NCBI GenBank assembly: GCA_037893245.1
Contig: JBAIAA010000318.1
Span: forward strand, 124,001-188,000
Length of the DNA: 64,000 nucleotides
From: Crossaster papposus
Lineage: Eukaryota; Echinodermata; Asteroidea; Velatida; Solasteridae
Direction: 5' to 3'
Of this stretch, positions 1-11,502 are shown in pieces; position 1 is the first letter of the stretch, and every line of letters begins with the position of its first letter. Under the pieces are notes generated by a model. That model made no database searches and had not been told where the DNA came from. It saw only the letters and a program-made list of their open reading frames with translations. The position numbers and the translations under genes were made by a program.

Positions 1-71
1 ACAAATGTTACCCACTCCAACGAAACCAAGACGAAGTTTAGATTGTTTATTTTGTTTTATTCTGCTTTTGT

Positions 72-753
72 CAAATTCTCTAGGTTCTCAGCTTTAAAAT
101 TATGTATCATTTACATACATGTACATGTATGTACCCCACCCTATCTCCCCTGGGGGAAGGATTTAGTGATAAAACCCATACAACCTACATGTAATTATAA
201 TAGATAAACAGCTTTGAAGATCAGAAAAGCGTATTATTTCTATACACAATTGTTTTACAAAATCGACACAAAAAAACGCACTTCTGGGTGATGGATTATG
301 TTCAAATTTAAAGAAATTGTAGATTAACAATTCTAGATCAAATTCTCTAGGTTCTCAGCTTTAAAATTATTTATAATTTGCATATTTCCCCCCACCCTAT
401 CTCCAATGGGAAAAGGATTTGATAAGACCCCGACAACCTAATTATTATGAGATAAACAGCTTTGAAGATCAGAAAAGCGTATTATTTCTATACACAATTG
501 TGACCCAGCACGAGTAAATGGGACACTTTGCGGCAAAAATAAAAATTGAGATTTTGATTTCATCATTTAAAGCTTGTTTAGCTTTAAATGATGAAATCAA
601 AATCTCAATTTTCATTTTTGCCGCAAAGTGTCTCATTTACTCGTGCTAGGTCACAATTATTTCACAAAATCAACAAAAAAACACACTTCTTCTGGGCGAC
701 GTATCATGTTCAAATTTGGGAAGATTGTAGATTAACAGTTCGTGATTCAGGAA
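72..753. repeat. Direct tandem duplication, ~262 bp period
   Basis: Bases 72-333 recur from 334 with moderate divergence. Shared segments include CTCTAGGTTCTCAGC, GATAAACAGCTTTGAAGATC and ACTTCTGGG. The second copy is longer because it holds the palindromic element at 499-655. No coding potential seen. Confidence 0.75.
499..655. mobile_element. Near-perfect palindromic MITE with TGTGACC ends
   Basis: Two ~75 bp arms meet at a short loop near 577. The ends read TGTGACCCAGCACGAG and its near complement. The uninterrupted first copy of the tandem repeat (near 245-255) shows the empty site, so this is a true insertion, probably with an AATT-like target duplication. Confidence 0.8.
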
Positions 754-942
754 AAAACCAAAACCTAAAAATGGTAAAATCCACCCCGGAATGACTTAAC
801 AAGTACATTGTAATAAAACACATTGTGCGACGTTGTCCCAGTTTCATTGCAACAAATCACAAATTATCAAATTATCGATGTTTCATCGGGACCACCTCAA
901 GTATTTCGACGTATGTTCAAATGTTCGCATACACAATGTATA

Positions 943-1552
943 TGTGACCAGGGGCCGATTTCACGAAACTCGTCTTAACCTACGGCTCATGTTAGGACTT
1001 AGGACGAGTCCTAGATTAAAGATCGATCTTGGCTACCGCTAGAGGAAACAGTCGTTGAAAAGAAACCGCAAACCAACTCCCAGCGTACGCGTGTGCGAGA
1101 AGTGAACACGAACTTTTGCTAATCTGCGCAGTACAATCACGTACGGTAGTTCTGTATGTTCTATATACGACAGAGTCGACTAGTTGGCGTATAAATAATT
1201 GGTTTTTAAAACTATAGGCCTACACACATAGCAAAACATGAATCAACTCTGTTTCTTCTTCGAAACAAACTGTAGGCCGACATTTGTGTTTAACGAAAAG
1301 GTAATGCAATGGTTTTCAGACACTATACAGATTGCCGCACGTATTTGAGATAAGACGCCGCACGTATTTGAGATAAGACGACCCCCGGACCGTCCTAAGT
1401 TAAGACGAGTTCAGCCGCGTTGCTATGGAAGTTAGGACGTGTTGAACGCGTCTTAACTTTGGTGAAATCGATCCTAGGATGAGTCGCGAGTTGGGACGAG
1501 TTACTCTTTCTAAGACGCATCTTAGCATTTCGTGAAATCGGCCCCTGGCACA
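943..1552. mobile_element. Word-array foldback element (GGACGAGT/TTAAGACG)
   Basis: The ends are inverted repeats: TGTGACCAGGGGCCGATT at left, and the complement of TGTGCCAGGGGCCGATTT at right. The subterminal parts carry many variants of TTAAGACGAG and TTAGGACGAGT in both orientations. No ORF of note. Confidence 0.75.
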
Positions 1553-1826
1553 ACGAAATGGGTAGAAAGTCGCAAAATTACCAAATTGTCATTACATTGT
1601 ATGACATTTCTGGAAAGAAGAAGTCCTACATACATGTATGTAAGCTTTCAAATGATGTATTGTGTGGTGCTGTAGCTTATTCCTAGCCGCTGCTATACTC
1701 TTTTGAAATAGCTAAAGTCATGCTCCCTGTTTTGAGAAAACGGAGTTCAAAGTCCGTGAACCGTGCCAACTATACTACCAATCGGTGCAATTCTGCCACC
1801 AAAAAACGCACTTTAATTAATTTAAT

Positions 1827-1976
1827 TTAACCCTAACCCTCCAGGGTATTTTGGCTAGAAACCCTGCCAGACGCAACATATTGCATACTTTGTCACATTG
1901 ACTTGTGTGCAGAGTCCAGCAAGGTCAAGCAGTCACCACAGATGGACTGTGCTGGATCTGACAGGGTTAGGGTTAA
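1827..1976. mobile_element. Short foldback with TTAACCCTAACCCT ends
   Basis: A ~150 bp unit begins TTAACCCTAACCCTCCAG and ends with the complement (CAGGGTTAGGGTTAA). The ends resemble the telomere repeat but are only two units long. It is probably a MITE lying in the LIMS intron. Confidence 0.55.
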
Positions 1977-2201
1977 AGATTTAATTGAGCTATACAATTT
2001 TGGGATATGATAAAGAAGGGTTTTCTGTACATAAAAACGTTAACAACTCGAAACCGACCTGCCACTTAAAAAATGAACGTTTTGGCCATTAATTAGTTTT
2101 GGACATGTGCAACTTTCCGCTCATTTCGTGGTGCCAGGTCACATCAGGAATGGGGATCGTAATAAAAACATTAGCAGTATTGTGAACATGAACAGACTTA
2201 C

Positions 2202-2326
2202 ACGAAGCATTCCTCATGCCACATCGACCCACTAGAGTTGACAATCTTTTCGTCCTCACGGAAACCATCGTTGCAGCGAGTGCAAATGGCCAGCCCACCA
2301 GCAGACATATTTGTCACCTCAATGTG
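2202..2326 (-). CDS. LIMS1: PINCH/LIMS-type LIM protein, exon encoding first half of LIM1
   Basis: The minus strand reads an acceptor (TTTTTATCAG), then 41 codons plus two bases, then a consensus donor GTAAGT. The peptide includes LAICTRCNDGF and EKIVNSSGSMWHEECFV. This matches the start of LIM1 of PINCH/LIMS proteins, which read [21 protein letters not shown] in human LIMS1. The four visible zinc ligands are CxxC, then 18 residues, then HxxC, the family spacing. The exon is phase 0 to 2. A Met at its seventh codon could be the start, or the exon may continue an upstream one. PINCH is the LIM-only adaptor of the ILK-PINCH-parvin complex at integrin adhesions. The next exon should lie left of the window; none was seen in 1-2201, which is intron with MITEs. 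Earlier exons were not identified. Confidence 0.85.
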
Positions 2327-2470
2327 CTGATAAAAATAAATAACAGGAAATTGTAACCATGATCTCTAATTAAATTAGTAAACAAAAATTCTCATGGGAA
2401 AGAGAAAGCATGTAGGGAAAGAATGTTTCGACCTGACGCTGTTTTTTGTGTGTTTTATTTATTCATATTT

Positions 2471-2715
2471 AGCCAGTTCGCGCCGGATTACGTACCGGTA
2501 TATAAACGCAAAATGTTCCCAAAATTCAAAACGGATGACGCATAAACAGGACAAGTTCAAGTTTGGAAATGTATGTCAGCAGCGAGCAAGGCCGGAAATG
2601 CGTGGGTGTGCTTCCCGGCACTATCAGCCTGAACACGCTTCGGATCGAGTTTCGTTAAAAATAATCCCGCCCCTCGGCTTGGTCATGTTAAAATAATCCC
2701 GGCCCAAACTGGTTA
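2471..2715. mobile_element. MITE family D (CCAGTTCGCGCC ends)
   Basis: A ~240 bp TIR element with ends like AACCAGTTCGCGCCGG. Its core reads ACGGATGACGCATAAAC and TGTCAGCAGCGAG. Other copies lie at 21655, 25214, 31794 and 56243, in both orientations. Its right end abuts a family E element. Non-coding. Confidence 0.85.
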
Positions 2716-2933
2716 AAAGGTAGGATACACCGGCATTGGTAATTGTTTGAATTATTATGAATGGGTGGATTTGGGGGCCTGTATTTTATAATAATTGTCG
2801 TTTAACTCACCTGTTCGAAGTTTTACAATCATGAATGCCGAGAAAAGCACGAAAAACAGCGTTCGTTTTCAACCGGCGTCGAGCAGTTATTCTTATGTTA
2901 TCTTTGTTTTTTTCGCCGGACGGCGATCGCGAA

Positions 2934-3671
2934 TAGGTCGGGGTAGACCGAGTTACTGGCCTCTAGTTATCGCTTTTTTAACATTTGGGCATTATCTTGC
3001 GCTACTAGAGGCCGAGCCAGAAGATATTTGAAATCCTATAAGCTCTAGAAAGTGGTTCAAAATGTCGCCATAATCCACACAAATACGTAACAAAATACCT
3101 CTTAATCGTCTAAATAACCTTCCATATGTGTCCAAGCTGAGTTAACGAACTTCTAAGGTATTCACGATCAATTCTTGACCTGCAAATCAAGGAAATTCGA
3201 CGCCAGTTTTCCAGCGTGTACTGAACTTTTGCATGGCCGCCATTTTTGTGATTGCCTGTGACGTCACTGCCAAAGTGCATGCCGACCGTACCACTATACG
3301 CAGGGGTGCTCTCCGATGTCACAGGTCGGAGTATCGCGTTGCGCGCGCGATACAATGACCTGTGACATCGCAGAGCACCCCGCGTATAGTGGTACGGTCG
3401 GCACGCACTTTGGCAGTGACGTCACAGAATACCCACAATGCTCGTTTTGCTCATCATAAAAAAGCAATAACTAGAGGCCAGTAACTCGGTCTAAGGTCGG
3501 GGCAGACATCCGAGAACTTTTTATTATAATGCGTCATACACCACGCCGATGAAAACAATGCACAAAAGTTCGCGCGTGCAGTCTTGCATGCTGCAGTGCA
3601 GTGTCGCCATGCATTGTTTTTTATCGGCGCGCTGGTTGTCATCATGTGACTACCGACCTGTGTGTCCGCCC
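2934..3671. mobile_element. Element nested in family E (GGGGCAGACA-like ends)
   Basis: Outer ends read AGGTCGGGGCAGACATC (split by the inner element) and the complement of GGGGCGGACACACAGGTC. It sits in the GCGATCGCGAA part of family E and itself contains the 2944-3493 element. Confidence 0.55.
2944..3493. mobile_element. TIR element with 9-bp target duplication
   Basis: It begins TAGACCGAGTTACTGGCCTC and ends with the complement. It is flanked by AGGTCGGGG at 2935-2943 and 3494-3502, an exact 9-bp duplication. Inside, a ~170 bp palindrome (3258-3426) is centred on a GCGCGCGC stretch. The 9-bp duplication suggests a MULE-like element (inference). Confidence 0.7.
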
Positions 3672-3780
3672 CAAACTATATTTAATTTTTCTGAATAATT
3701 ACAGGATATCTAGCGCAATCATTTTGCTGGATGCCTAGAATCATTAATAACTTCCAGATGAGTAAGATATTTCTTAATAA

Positions 3781-3952
3781 ATCAAATAAGTTAAGAGGGC
3801 CTAATATTTTGATCTTAACAAGATCTTCTTCAGTCTCTGAAGATCTTGTTAAGATCGAAATATATTATTAGGCCCTCTTAACTTATTTGATTTGTATATT
3901 TCAGGTCATTCCAGCCAGTAAGCAGTTTGCAGCAGTATTATTAATCTTATTC
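3781..3952. mobile_element. Hairpin-plus-tail insertion with 14-bp target duplication
   Basis: A ~110 bp hairpin (ATCAAATAAGTTAAGAGGGC and complement) is followed by a ~60 bp single-copy tail. The flanks repeat ATATTTCTTAATAA (3767-3780 and 3953-3966). A duplication this long fits target-primed retroposition better than cut-and-paste. Confidence 0.6.
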
Positions 3953-4027
3953 ATATTTCTTAATAATTTGCTAGTAAATATTTTCGATATCTAGTCTAAA
4001 AATGGTGTATTCTTCCTTTAAATAAAG

Positions 4028-4850
4028 TGGGTATTTCTTAATAATTCGCTAGTACTAGTACTATACCCCTAGAACTCTGGGTCTCCTGACGCCCGTAGGG
4101 CGGAGCCCCATAGATAGAGAGGGTTTTTACAGGTTAACCGCCGTTAAACAATAGAAACCGTGCACAAATTCCGGGTAATAACTCCATACTGCCGCACGGT
4201 CTACCCCAACAAAAAATTTGTATGAGTACTTTATCAACTCACCCAGCTGTAACAAACCAAAAACCGGTCGAATCTTGGCCAATTTCTGTAAAAAAGGTTA
4301 AAACTATGCCCGTTCCGCAAACGCGACTGTTACAAGATGGCGGATAAACTCGGGCGTAATTTCAAGCCGCATGCGCATTAGTCGTTTTTTAAACACAAGC
4401 TTCATCTTGCGCGGCCTTATCATACAGTTTAGCAATGCGCCAGAGGCAAAGCCACAATATACCAAAACCAGGGTTTGGAAAACAGCACCCATTGAACGAT
4501 GTTATCTGCCATCTTGTAACAGTCGCGTTTGCGGAACGGGCATAGTTTTCATCTTTTTTACAGAAATTGGCCAAGATTCGACCGGTTTTTGGTTTGTTAC
4601 AGCTGGGTGAGTTGATAAAGTACTCATACAAATTTTTTGTTGGGGTAGACCGTGCGGCAGTATGGAGTTATTACCCGGAATTTGTGCACGGTTTCTATTG
4701 TTTAACGGCGGTTAACCTGTAAAAACCCTCTCTATCTATGGGGCTCCGCCCTACGGGCGTCGGGAGACCCAGAGTTCTAGGGGTACTAGTACTACACATT
4801 TTTGATATCTGCAAATGGTGTACCGGTATCCTACCTAGAGTTCATGTCAA
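4028..4850. mobile_element. Family E fragment interrupted by a ~735 bp foldback
   Basis: Family E sequence (GTATTTCTTAATAATTCGCT and GATATCTGCAAATGGTGT) brackets a foldback at about 4060-4795 with arms of ~280 bp. The foldback begins CCCCTAGAACTCTGGGTCTC and ends with the complement. The unpaired centre is at about 4340-4500. The ORFs here are symmetric products of the palindrome, not genes. Confidence 0.75.
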
Positions 4851-5379
4851 AAACATGTCAAAAAAGTAAAACACTGAGAAATGCATACTCCCACATAGGA
4901 AATGGCCAGTTTCCACTGCATGTAATGTGAACGGCAGACCGGAATTGATGACTATCACGTATGGTATGCTAAGAATGTGTACATGATGTATGGCTGTCAT
5001 TGACCACACAATCACTGTGTCGAGTTGCCCAACAAATTTTATACGGAAAGAGTTTTAAAAAGGTTGGCTGAGCACGATAAAAACAGGCTAAAACAGGTTT
5101 TGCAAAAGAAACAGTACTTGGTTTGACCCTCAGTATATAACCATTATTGTCAGAGTACGAAATGGCAGCTAAACTACCCAGAAATGTAAATATTATATCA
5201 GTTTACTTACGAAACATGTAGGGGCGAGTGCGTTGTTTTTTTTGCAAATGGTTCAAGGTAGAGCGCCCTCTTGTGGCAGGTTTGTCTTTGGCTTTTACAA
5301 ACACTATGGGGCCATTATGATACGCCTACGGGATACGTACACACCTACGTACGCGGCTCGAGAAAAAAAAATCGCCTAT
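4851..5379. other. No gene or repeat recognised
   Basis: About 530 bp of AT-rich unique sequence. I see no splice-bounded open frame and no repeat shared with the rest of the window. Confidence 0.5.
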
Positions 5380-5805
5380 TAAAAATACACCATTTGCAAA
5401 TATCGAAAATATTTACTACCAAATTATTAAGAAATATCTTACTTAATTGAAAGTAAATAATGATTATAGGCATCTAGCAAGATAATTGCGCTAGATATTC
5501 TCTAATTATTCCGAACAATTAAATTGTATAAAGAAAAATTCGCGATCGCCAGACGGCGATAGCGAAAAAACAAAGATAACATAAGAATAACTGCTCGATG
5601 CCAGTTGAAAACAATCGCTGTTTTTCGTGCTTTTCTTGGCATCTATGATTGTAAGACTTTGGACAAGTTAGTTAAACGATATTTACTATAGGATACAACC
5701 CCCCCCCAAAAAAAATATAAAACAAAAAAAAATTAAAAAAATTAATAAAAAAATCTACCCATTCATGATAATTCAAGCAATTACCAATGGTGTATCCTAT
5801 AATTT
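5380..5805. mobile_element. MITE family E, nearly full copy
   Basis: It runs from ACACCATTTGCAAATATCG to ATTACCAATGGTGTATCCTA with the central GCGATCGCC palindrome. An A-rich expansion lies at about 5700-5760. Confidence 0.8.
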
Positions 5806-5947
5806 CATCAGTCTTACATTATACATTTCAACATTTTGATATGAGAAGTAAATTGCCGATAGTGTACCAGATAAAACAACAACGCAAAATTGTAATTTTA
5901 AGATAGGTATTTTTGGTAATTTTACACCATGGAGGATTCCTCCATTA

Positions 5948-6214
5948 TTTTATACACCGTTGGTAATTGCTTGAATTATCAAGAACTGGCCCACCATGGT
6001 GGGTTTGGGGGTTGTATTTTATAGTAACGGACCTATAGAAAAACGGCGTTGGTTTTCAACCGGCGTTGGGCAGTTGTTCTTGTTTTTCTTGGTTTTTTGT
6101 CGCGATCCGGCCGTCGGGCGATCTCGATTTTTTAATATAAAATTTAATTACAGGATATCTAGCGCAATCATTTTGCTGGATGCCTACAATCATTATTTAC
6201 TTTCAAATAAGTAA
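5948..6214. mobile_element. MITE family E partial copy
   Basis: It starts at ACACCGTTGGTAATTGCTTG and proceeds through the central palindrome to ATTATTTACTTTCAAATAAG. There it is cut by the word-array element beginning at 6215. Confidence 0.7.
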
Positions 6215-6928
6215 AGGCCCTGTCACACCTTTGCGTATATCAAGTACTTATGAGTTCCTTATTAAAAAAATTCAATACGCAGCCGTACGCTCAACATTTC
6301 AAAATGTTTCGATTACTTTGACTTATATGCGACGCACACCTAGCGTATAAGTAACGAATTCAGCGCATCCATGGCGTATGAGGTGCGTATGAGTTGCGTA
6401 TGCAGTGCGCAACACTATTTTACTGCTGCGAATAGCTGCGTATGCAGTGCGCATGCCGAGCGTATTCCAGACGCACCCTACTTATCCCGACCGCATGCCT
6501 GACGCACTTTCGACGAATGCCGAGCGTATTTCCGTCGCATGTCCGCCGCTCGCCACGCGTTATAAAAAGGCGGCGGCTTCCCGCTGTTGTCAGTACCAGT
6601 GCAGATTCCATAGCGTGAACATCAGCGTATTACCGCGTATGAACCGCTTATCCCCCAAGAACACATAGCGTATTTGTACCGCGCTCGACCGATGCGGGAC
6701 CGATGCGCTGCGTATTTATAACTTATGACCTGCGTAACAGCGTACGCTGCGTAGTTTTGTGCTTGCCCAAAACTATCCGGCGTACTGGGCCGTACTGTGC
6801 GCATGCATACGTACATAAAACTTACACAAAACGATTGAGATGCATATGAGGTGCATATTGTGCGTATGCAAAAAATGTCAATGCGCAACTCTCAAGGAAT
6901 TAGGATACGCAAAAGTGTGACAGGGCTT
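6215..6928. mobile_element. Word-array foldback element (TGCGTATG)
   Basis: Ends are AGGCCCTGTCACACCTTTGC and the complement (GCAAAAGTGTGACAGGGCTT). The body holds dozens of TGCGTATG, GCGTAT and TACGC words in both orientations. ORFs across it are artefacts of this composition. Confidence 0.8.
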
Positions 6929-7055
6929 TTAGGAATAATTTGACAGGGTGGGATAACGAATAACTTTTGTTCATGCGAACCAATGTATATGTTTGGTTGT
7001 ACAGTGTACATGTACTTTGTATTGTTTGATTTTGTACTGAACTTTGGCATCACTG

Positions 7056-7530
7056 AAGCCCTGTCCGCACTGGACTTAATTTGAGCAAACTAACCGAGCC
7101 AATGGGTACCTTGCCCATTTCAAGTCCATTTCAAGTCCAGCCTGGGTAACTTTCCTCACAAAGTTACCTCGCCGCGTGGGTAGTTTAACCGAGCCAAAGG
7201 TGCCCAGAAAGATTGACCAGGTCAGTTTAACCGAGCCAGAAAATCCTGTGCGGACGCGATGTCTCGGTTAAATCTTCCATCACCCATTATGTAAGAAAAT
7301 TATGTTGAGAGCCAGCGTCGGGAACAGACGATCCGGTCGTCAAGTCGCGGTCATAGGTCACGCAGGGCGCCCTCTTTATTGTTTTGGAGCCAGCTCGGTT
7401 AGTTTACCCATCGTCTCGGCAATTCTACCCTCGTCAATTAAATCCAAGTGCGGACAGTGGGAAGATTAACCCATCGGAATGTTACCCGGCGTCATGGTCA
7501 AATTGTTTATCCAGTGCGAACACGGCTTTA
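7056..7530. mobile_element. Word-array foldback element (AACCGAGCCA)
   Basis: Left end AAGCCCTGTCCGCACTGGA; right end is the complement of AAAGCCGTGTTCGCACTGGA. The body carries repeated AACCGAGCCA and CTCGGTTA words, and GGGTAA-type words. Confidence 0.75.
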
Positions 7531-7638
7531 GTCTGTACCACTTTATGAGAAGTACAATTCTACAACAAATGTAATAATAGTAAGGGTGGATAGAATGAAT
7601 TGAGTCACAGAACAATGCACTACACAGTGCACACACAG

Positions 7639-7976
7639 CTACATTACCAGCACGTTGTCGTGAAAGTTGGTACCTTAATATTTCTACACAAAACCCCCGA
7701 CGCCAGGGGTTTTGTGTACACACCTTATCAGCTTGATCAGACGGTTATTTACGACCCCCATGACAGCGGCCAAGCCGCAAGCCTGGGAGATGCCTTTTCC
7801 AGCTCCGACTGCATGACCACAGTCTTACAATTGCATATATACATGTACATGTACATGTACATGTACTTATAAGGTGTACAAATTCTATGTACTTGTGGTT
7901 GTAGAAACTATGCACATATGCAAGATGTACTTTGTCAAGCTTCAAGCATTGAGACTTATCCCACCCGTGAAGTCAA
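7639..7976. repeat. Left arm of a long inverted repeat
   Basis: This ~340 bp is the near complement of the segments at 11503-11532 and 11928-12230. It includes a hairpin around ACACAAAACCCCCGACGCC, and the stretch GACAGCGGCCAAGCCGCAAG. The outer limit is at CTACATTACCAGCACG. Confidence 0.75.
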
Positions 7977-10373
7977 ATACATATTTGTTATTGATTCTTA
8001 ACAATTGTTCATTCCTTATCATAACGTATACTGTATAGCATAGAAGTCTAAATAATGAGTAGGTTCCAGAAAAAGGTCCCTAGAATGAAAACTACTTGTA
8101 AAAAATCCATTTATCTATTCTGAATTGTTCACCGTAGTGGCAATTGAACTGTTGCTGGCAGTACAAAGGAAACAAGTTGCACTTTTTTCTGGTTGTATAT
8201 CCTTGAATTTCTATTACGCACTTATCAAAAGAAATAATTCTGATAACAAAGTAACGTATAGCAAACCATGATCAAAGGCAGATATCTGTAGGGAAATTAC
8301 AGTTGTAAGTTTTAAGATGAATCACAGGTCCTTTGTGTTGTCAGGGACACACGCCTACGACATCTATTATAATCACAGTAGGTGAATTAAACTGCTTGAA
8401 CTGAAAAGCAATGAACCTCGACCATGACGATGGCAGTTATTTATGCTTACGGGCGGGCGGTTGTAGTCGCTTTATTATTCGACTTTTTCAAAGAGGCGAC
8501 TATTTATTACCTCTCGGCTCCGGTGATACCTTTGTATTTTACCAGCTATGTGAATAGTACTGCGTTCACACACTTCCCAAACGTAATATAAAGGTTTACG
8601 TCCTTTCATTTAAACTAGTCATGCTTTACACCAATTCCTGATGTTTTACTCTGCAAGATTGTTCCTTATAAAATCTAGACTGATAAAATATTATCGACGT
8701 GGCCCAAATTTCCCCTTTTTTTTAAGATTTAAAAAAAAATATATATTTGCGGTTCCTCGTAAGAAACTAAACTCTGCGCTGTAACAGATTATTGCTATGA
8801 AACATTTCTGCCACTCGAAGGCAATTACCCCTATCCCATTCATGTTTTTTTGATCTATTTGTTTTAGTCACTAATATCAATTTAAATTGAATTTATTTTC
8901 AAATCTGCTTTACTGCATTACGACATTAAATTAAATAAGACCAAAGTTAATCTGCGGAGACTGAAGACGCCCCAAGATTTGTACTCATTACATGTGTATA
9001 ATAAATGTATGTCCAACTACAAACTTTGCAGTTTGCATCAACTCCTTACAACTTCATATCCTTGAAGCCTTTGATGGGTTATCCAATATATGGTATGTGT
9101 GTGTTCACCGCATGTGGTGACTGGTAAATTAACATCAACAGTATTGGTAGATATAAACAAGCTGATTGTTGTATAAAGACAGCTGTGGTTGCTGTAGGCC
9201 AGGATGTGAAGTCCCTTGTGTAATCAGTCAGTACGCATGCAGCGCGCGTTCGTTTGGTTTGCAATGTATTGCAACGATAAAATGAATATTCTTGAGATTG
9301 GATACCACATTTAAAATTGTAAGGGTCTTTAAAACAGCAATTGTATTAACAAATGAAGTACGTGTAGCCTTATCGTTTACAAGAAAAAAAAAAGAACTAT
9401 TTTGAGAGATATAAGGATCGCGAATGTATTCTTTAACACTAGTTATCCTACACAGTGTAGATACACGCTCGAGTACGTGTACTCTGGTTTGTACACAAAC
9501 CGTCAGTACATATGGTTCATGCCGGGGGGGGGGGGGGGACGGGGGGGGGGGGGGGGGGGACGGAGGGGGGCCCTTCGAGGCTGCGATTGCGAAACGCTGT
9601 GATAACGTCCATTTTCAAAATAGGGGGCAATTTTTTCATGCGAAAAATAAAGAGTTTTTGGCATCCAATCTTAACATCTTGTCTTTTGTAGAAGTTGAAC
9701 AAAATTGTTATTTACCTTAATTTTTATCATCCAATGACAAAAATTGTATTGAAAATGAAAAAGCAGTCGAAAAAAAATGAACATTGACGTACCGTTGATG
9801 CACGTGTTGGGCCAATATTGTTTACAATAAATCTTTGGGCATGGGCCAGGCAGGCAGGCACATGTTAAAGTCGGGCGACTTTACTCCGCGTTTACCCTAC
9901 GTATAAGCCTGTGTGGAGCAGGGGACCCGACATGCGAAAGCGCCCTTGAGTTTAGTATAACAATGCATGAATGGTCAAAATTATTGGTCAACCAACCAGG
10001 TCGTTTGGGGATTTGACCAATGGGGACAGTGCAATCATGGCTTTTACGCGCTTTGATCTGAGCGGCAAGAAAACACTTTTGCGTGGGCTGTGATCTGACT
10101 AGACCGTGTGGCGCCACCCTTGACCGAAAAGCAATCAACCTCTGCTGTGACAATGATGGAAAGATGTTTACGCTTTCCAGAACTCGTGGGGCGAAACTTG
10201 TTATTCAATTTTTTTCAAAAAGGGCAATTGTTTGCATCTTTCGACGGAAGTTGGTTGTATTGCATTGTAAAGCTGCATTGACGTAAAGTCATTTGTTATC
10301 CCGAGCATCACTGGATATGGGACCGGCTTTCGTGTAAACTCGGCTTTCGTGTTCGAGGTCACTGCATGAAGCT
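7977..10373. other. Interior of the inverted repeat, left part; no gene recognised
   Basis: Unique AT-rich sequence with no convincing exon. A long G run (two blocks separated by AC) lies at about 9524-9570 and gives spurious Gly/Pro-rich frames. Nothing else supported. Confidence 0.5.
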
Positions 10374-10660
10374 TTTGTACAAAAACAGATCGACTCGATG
10401 GCAGTGGGAAAAGCAACAGGCCTTGATGGCGTAAGTGTAAAGATCCTAAAGGTTGCTTGTCCATATGTAGTTAACTCGTTAACGTATATATTAAATTTCT
10501 CAATAAGAAGTGGTCAATACCCTAATGCTTGGAAACATGCTTCTGTAATTCCAATACATAAAGGTGGAGACAAAGGTTGTGTTAATAACTATCGGCCAAT
10601 TTCCATTCTTCCGATTGTCTCAAAAATTATGGAGAGGGCCGTGCACAACGATCTGTATGA
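10374..10660 (+). pseudogene. Non-LTR retrotransposon RT fragment
   Basis: The open frame reads GKATGLDGVSVKILK, then YILNFSIRSGQYPNAWKHA, then VIPIHKGGDKGCVNNYRPIS. This is the N-terminal part of a LINE reverse transcriptase of the jockey/CR1/L2 type. The match stops after KIMERAVHNDLYE; the rest of the RT, including the catalytic YADD region, and the endonuclease are absent. It is a dead 5'- and 3'-truncated fragment. Confidence 0.8.
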
Positions 10661-10687
10661 GTGCTACTTCGTGGTGTCGGTGACGAA

Positions 10688-10871
10688 ATGTGTAACATCA
10701 CTCCTATGAATGCGGATACAGTCACAATTATCAACTATTATGCATGTACATGTATCTCGATCTCGGTAAACCGAGGCGGGCATTGAAAATACCGAGATCG
10801 AATTCAAAAATACATGCATAATAGTTGATAATTGATACTGTATCCGCATTCATAGGAGTGATATTACACAT
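10688..10871. repeat. Palindrome with ~80 bp arms
   Basis: ATGTGTAACATCACTCCTAT and the following bases recur as the complement ending at 10871. The centre holds a second small inverted repeat, CCGAGATCG. It abuts the LINE fragment. Probably a foldback MITE. Confidence 0.7.
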
Positions 10872-11502
10872 TTGTTGGTACATGTAGTTAAAGTAATTTT
10901 TCTCCTGGAGTTGGTAATTGCCCAAGCTGATTTTTCGTGTGCGCTATGTACAGTTAACTATCTCACGACTACATCAAAACCGGAGCATATACTTTTGAGA
11001 TAATTGAGGTCAAATGGCAAGGTCACCTTAAATGACCCAGATTTGGGTCAACACATGAAAGCATGTCAAGTGACATATTGGTGGATAGAGAATTTTGTGC
11101 TTTTTCCAACGATACCTCACTTGCTGAGATCGAACCATTCTGTAGGGGTATTTGGCCATTTTTAGGTAGATTGGTGGCCGGGGTTCTGGCCGCATAACCC
11201 CCTAAAACTTCAAACTGCTCCAGCTCCTACAAAAATGACCGAATTTCGCTAATATTTTGCGTATCAGAGTTTCTCATGAGTACCTATAGCCACACTATAG
11301 CTTCTAAACTTACAGACTGATAGCAAGAAAAGTGTTTACTCGCTAAAACAGTTAATTGTTAATAGTGTATCAATTCTAACAAGGATTTTAAAAGCAAAAT
11401 GTGTTTCTTGAACATTTGTTTGTTACGTTTGCACGAATCATCATTTATCGATGGATGATTAAAAGTGTATACACAAACAATGCATTATGATTGTATGAAC
11501 AA
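10872..11502. other. No gene recognised
   Basis: Interior of the 7639-12230 inverted repeat, right part. No exon or repeat recognised. Confidence 0.4.

Larger units (their letters stand above)
2716..4020. mobile_element. MITE family E copy, split by nested insertions
   Basis: Family E is a ~385 bp element with ends AAGGTAGGATACACCATTGG next to TTAA, and a central palindrome of the GCGATCGCC type. Here it is recognisable at 2716-2933, 3672-3780 and 3953-4020. The pieces are separated by insertions at about 2934-3671 and at 3781-3952. Confidence 0.75.

Noticed and set aside
6405-6888. Overlapping frames on both strands
   Set aside because: By-products of the TGCGTATG word array.
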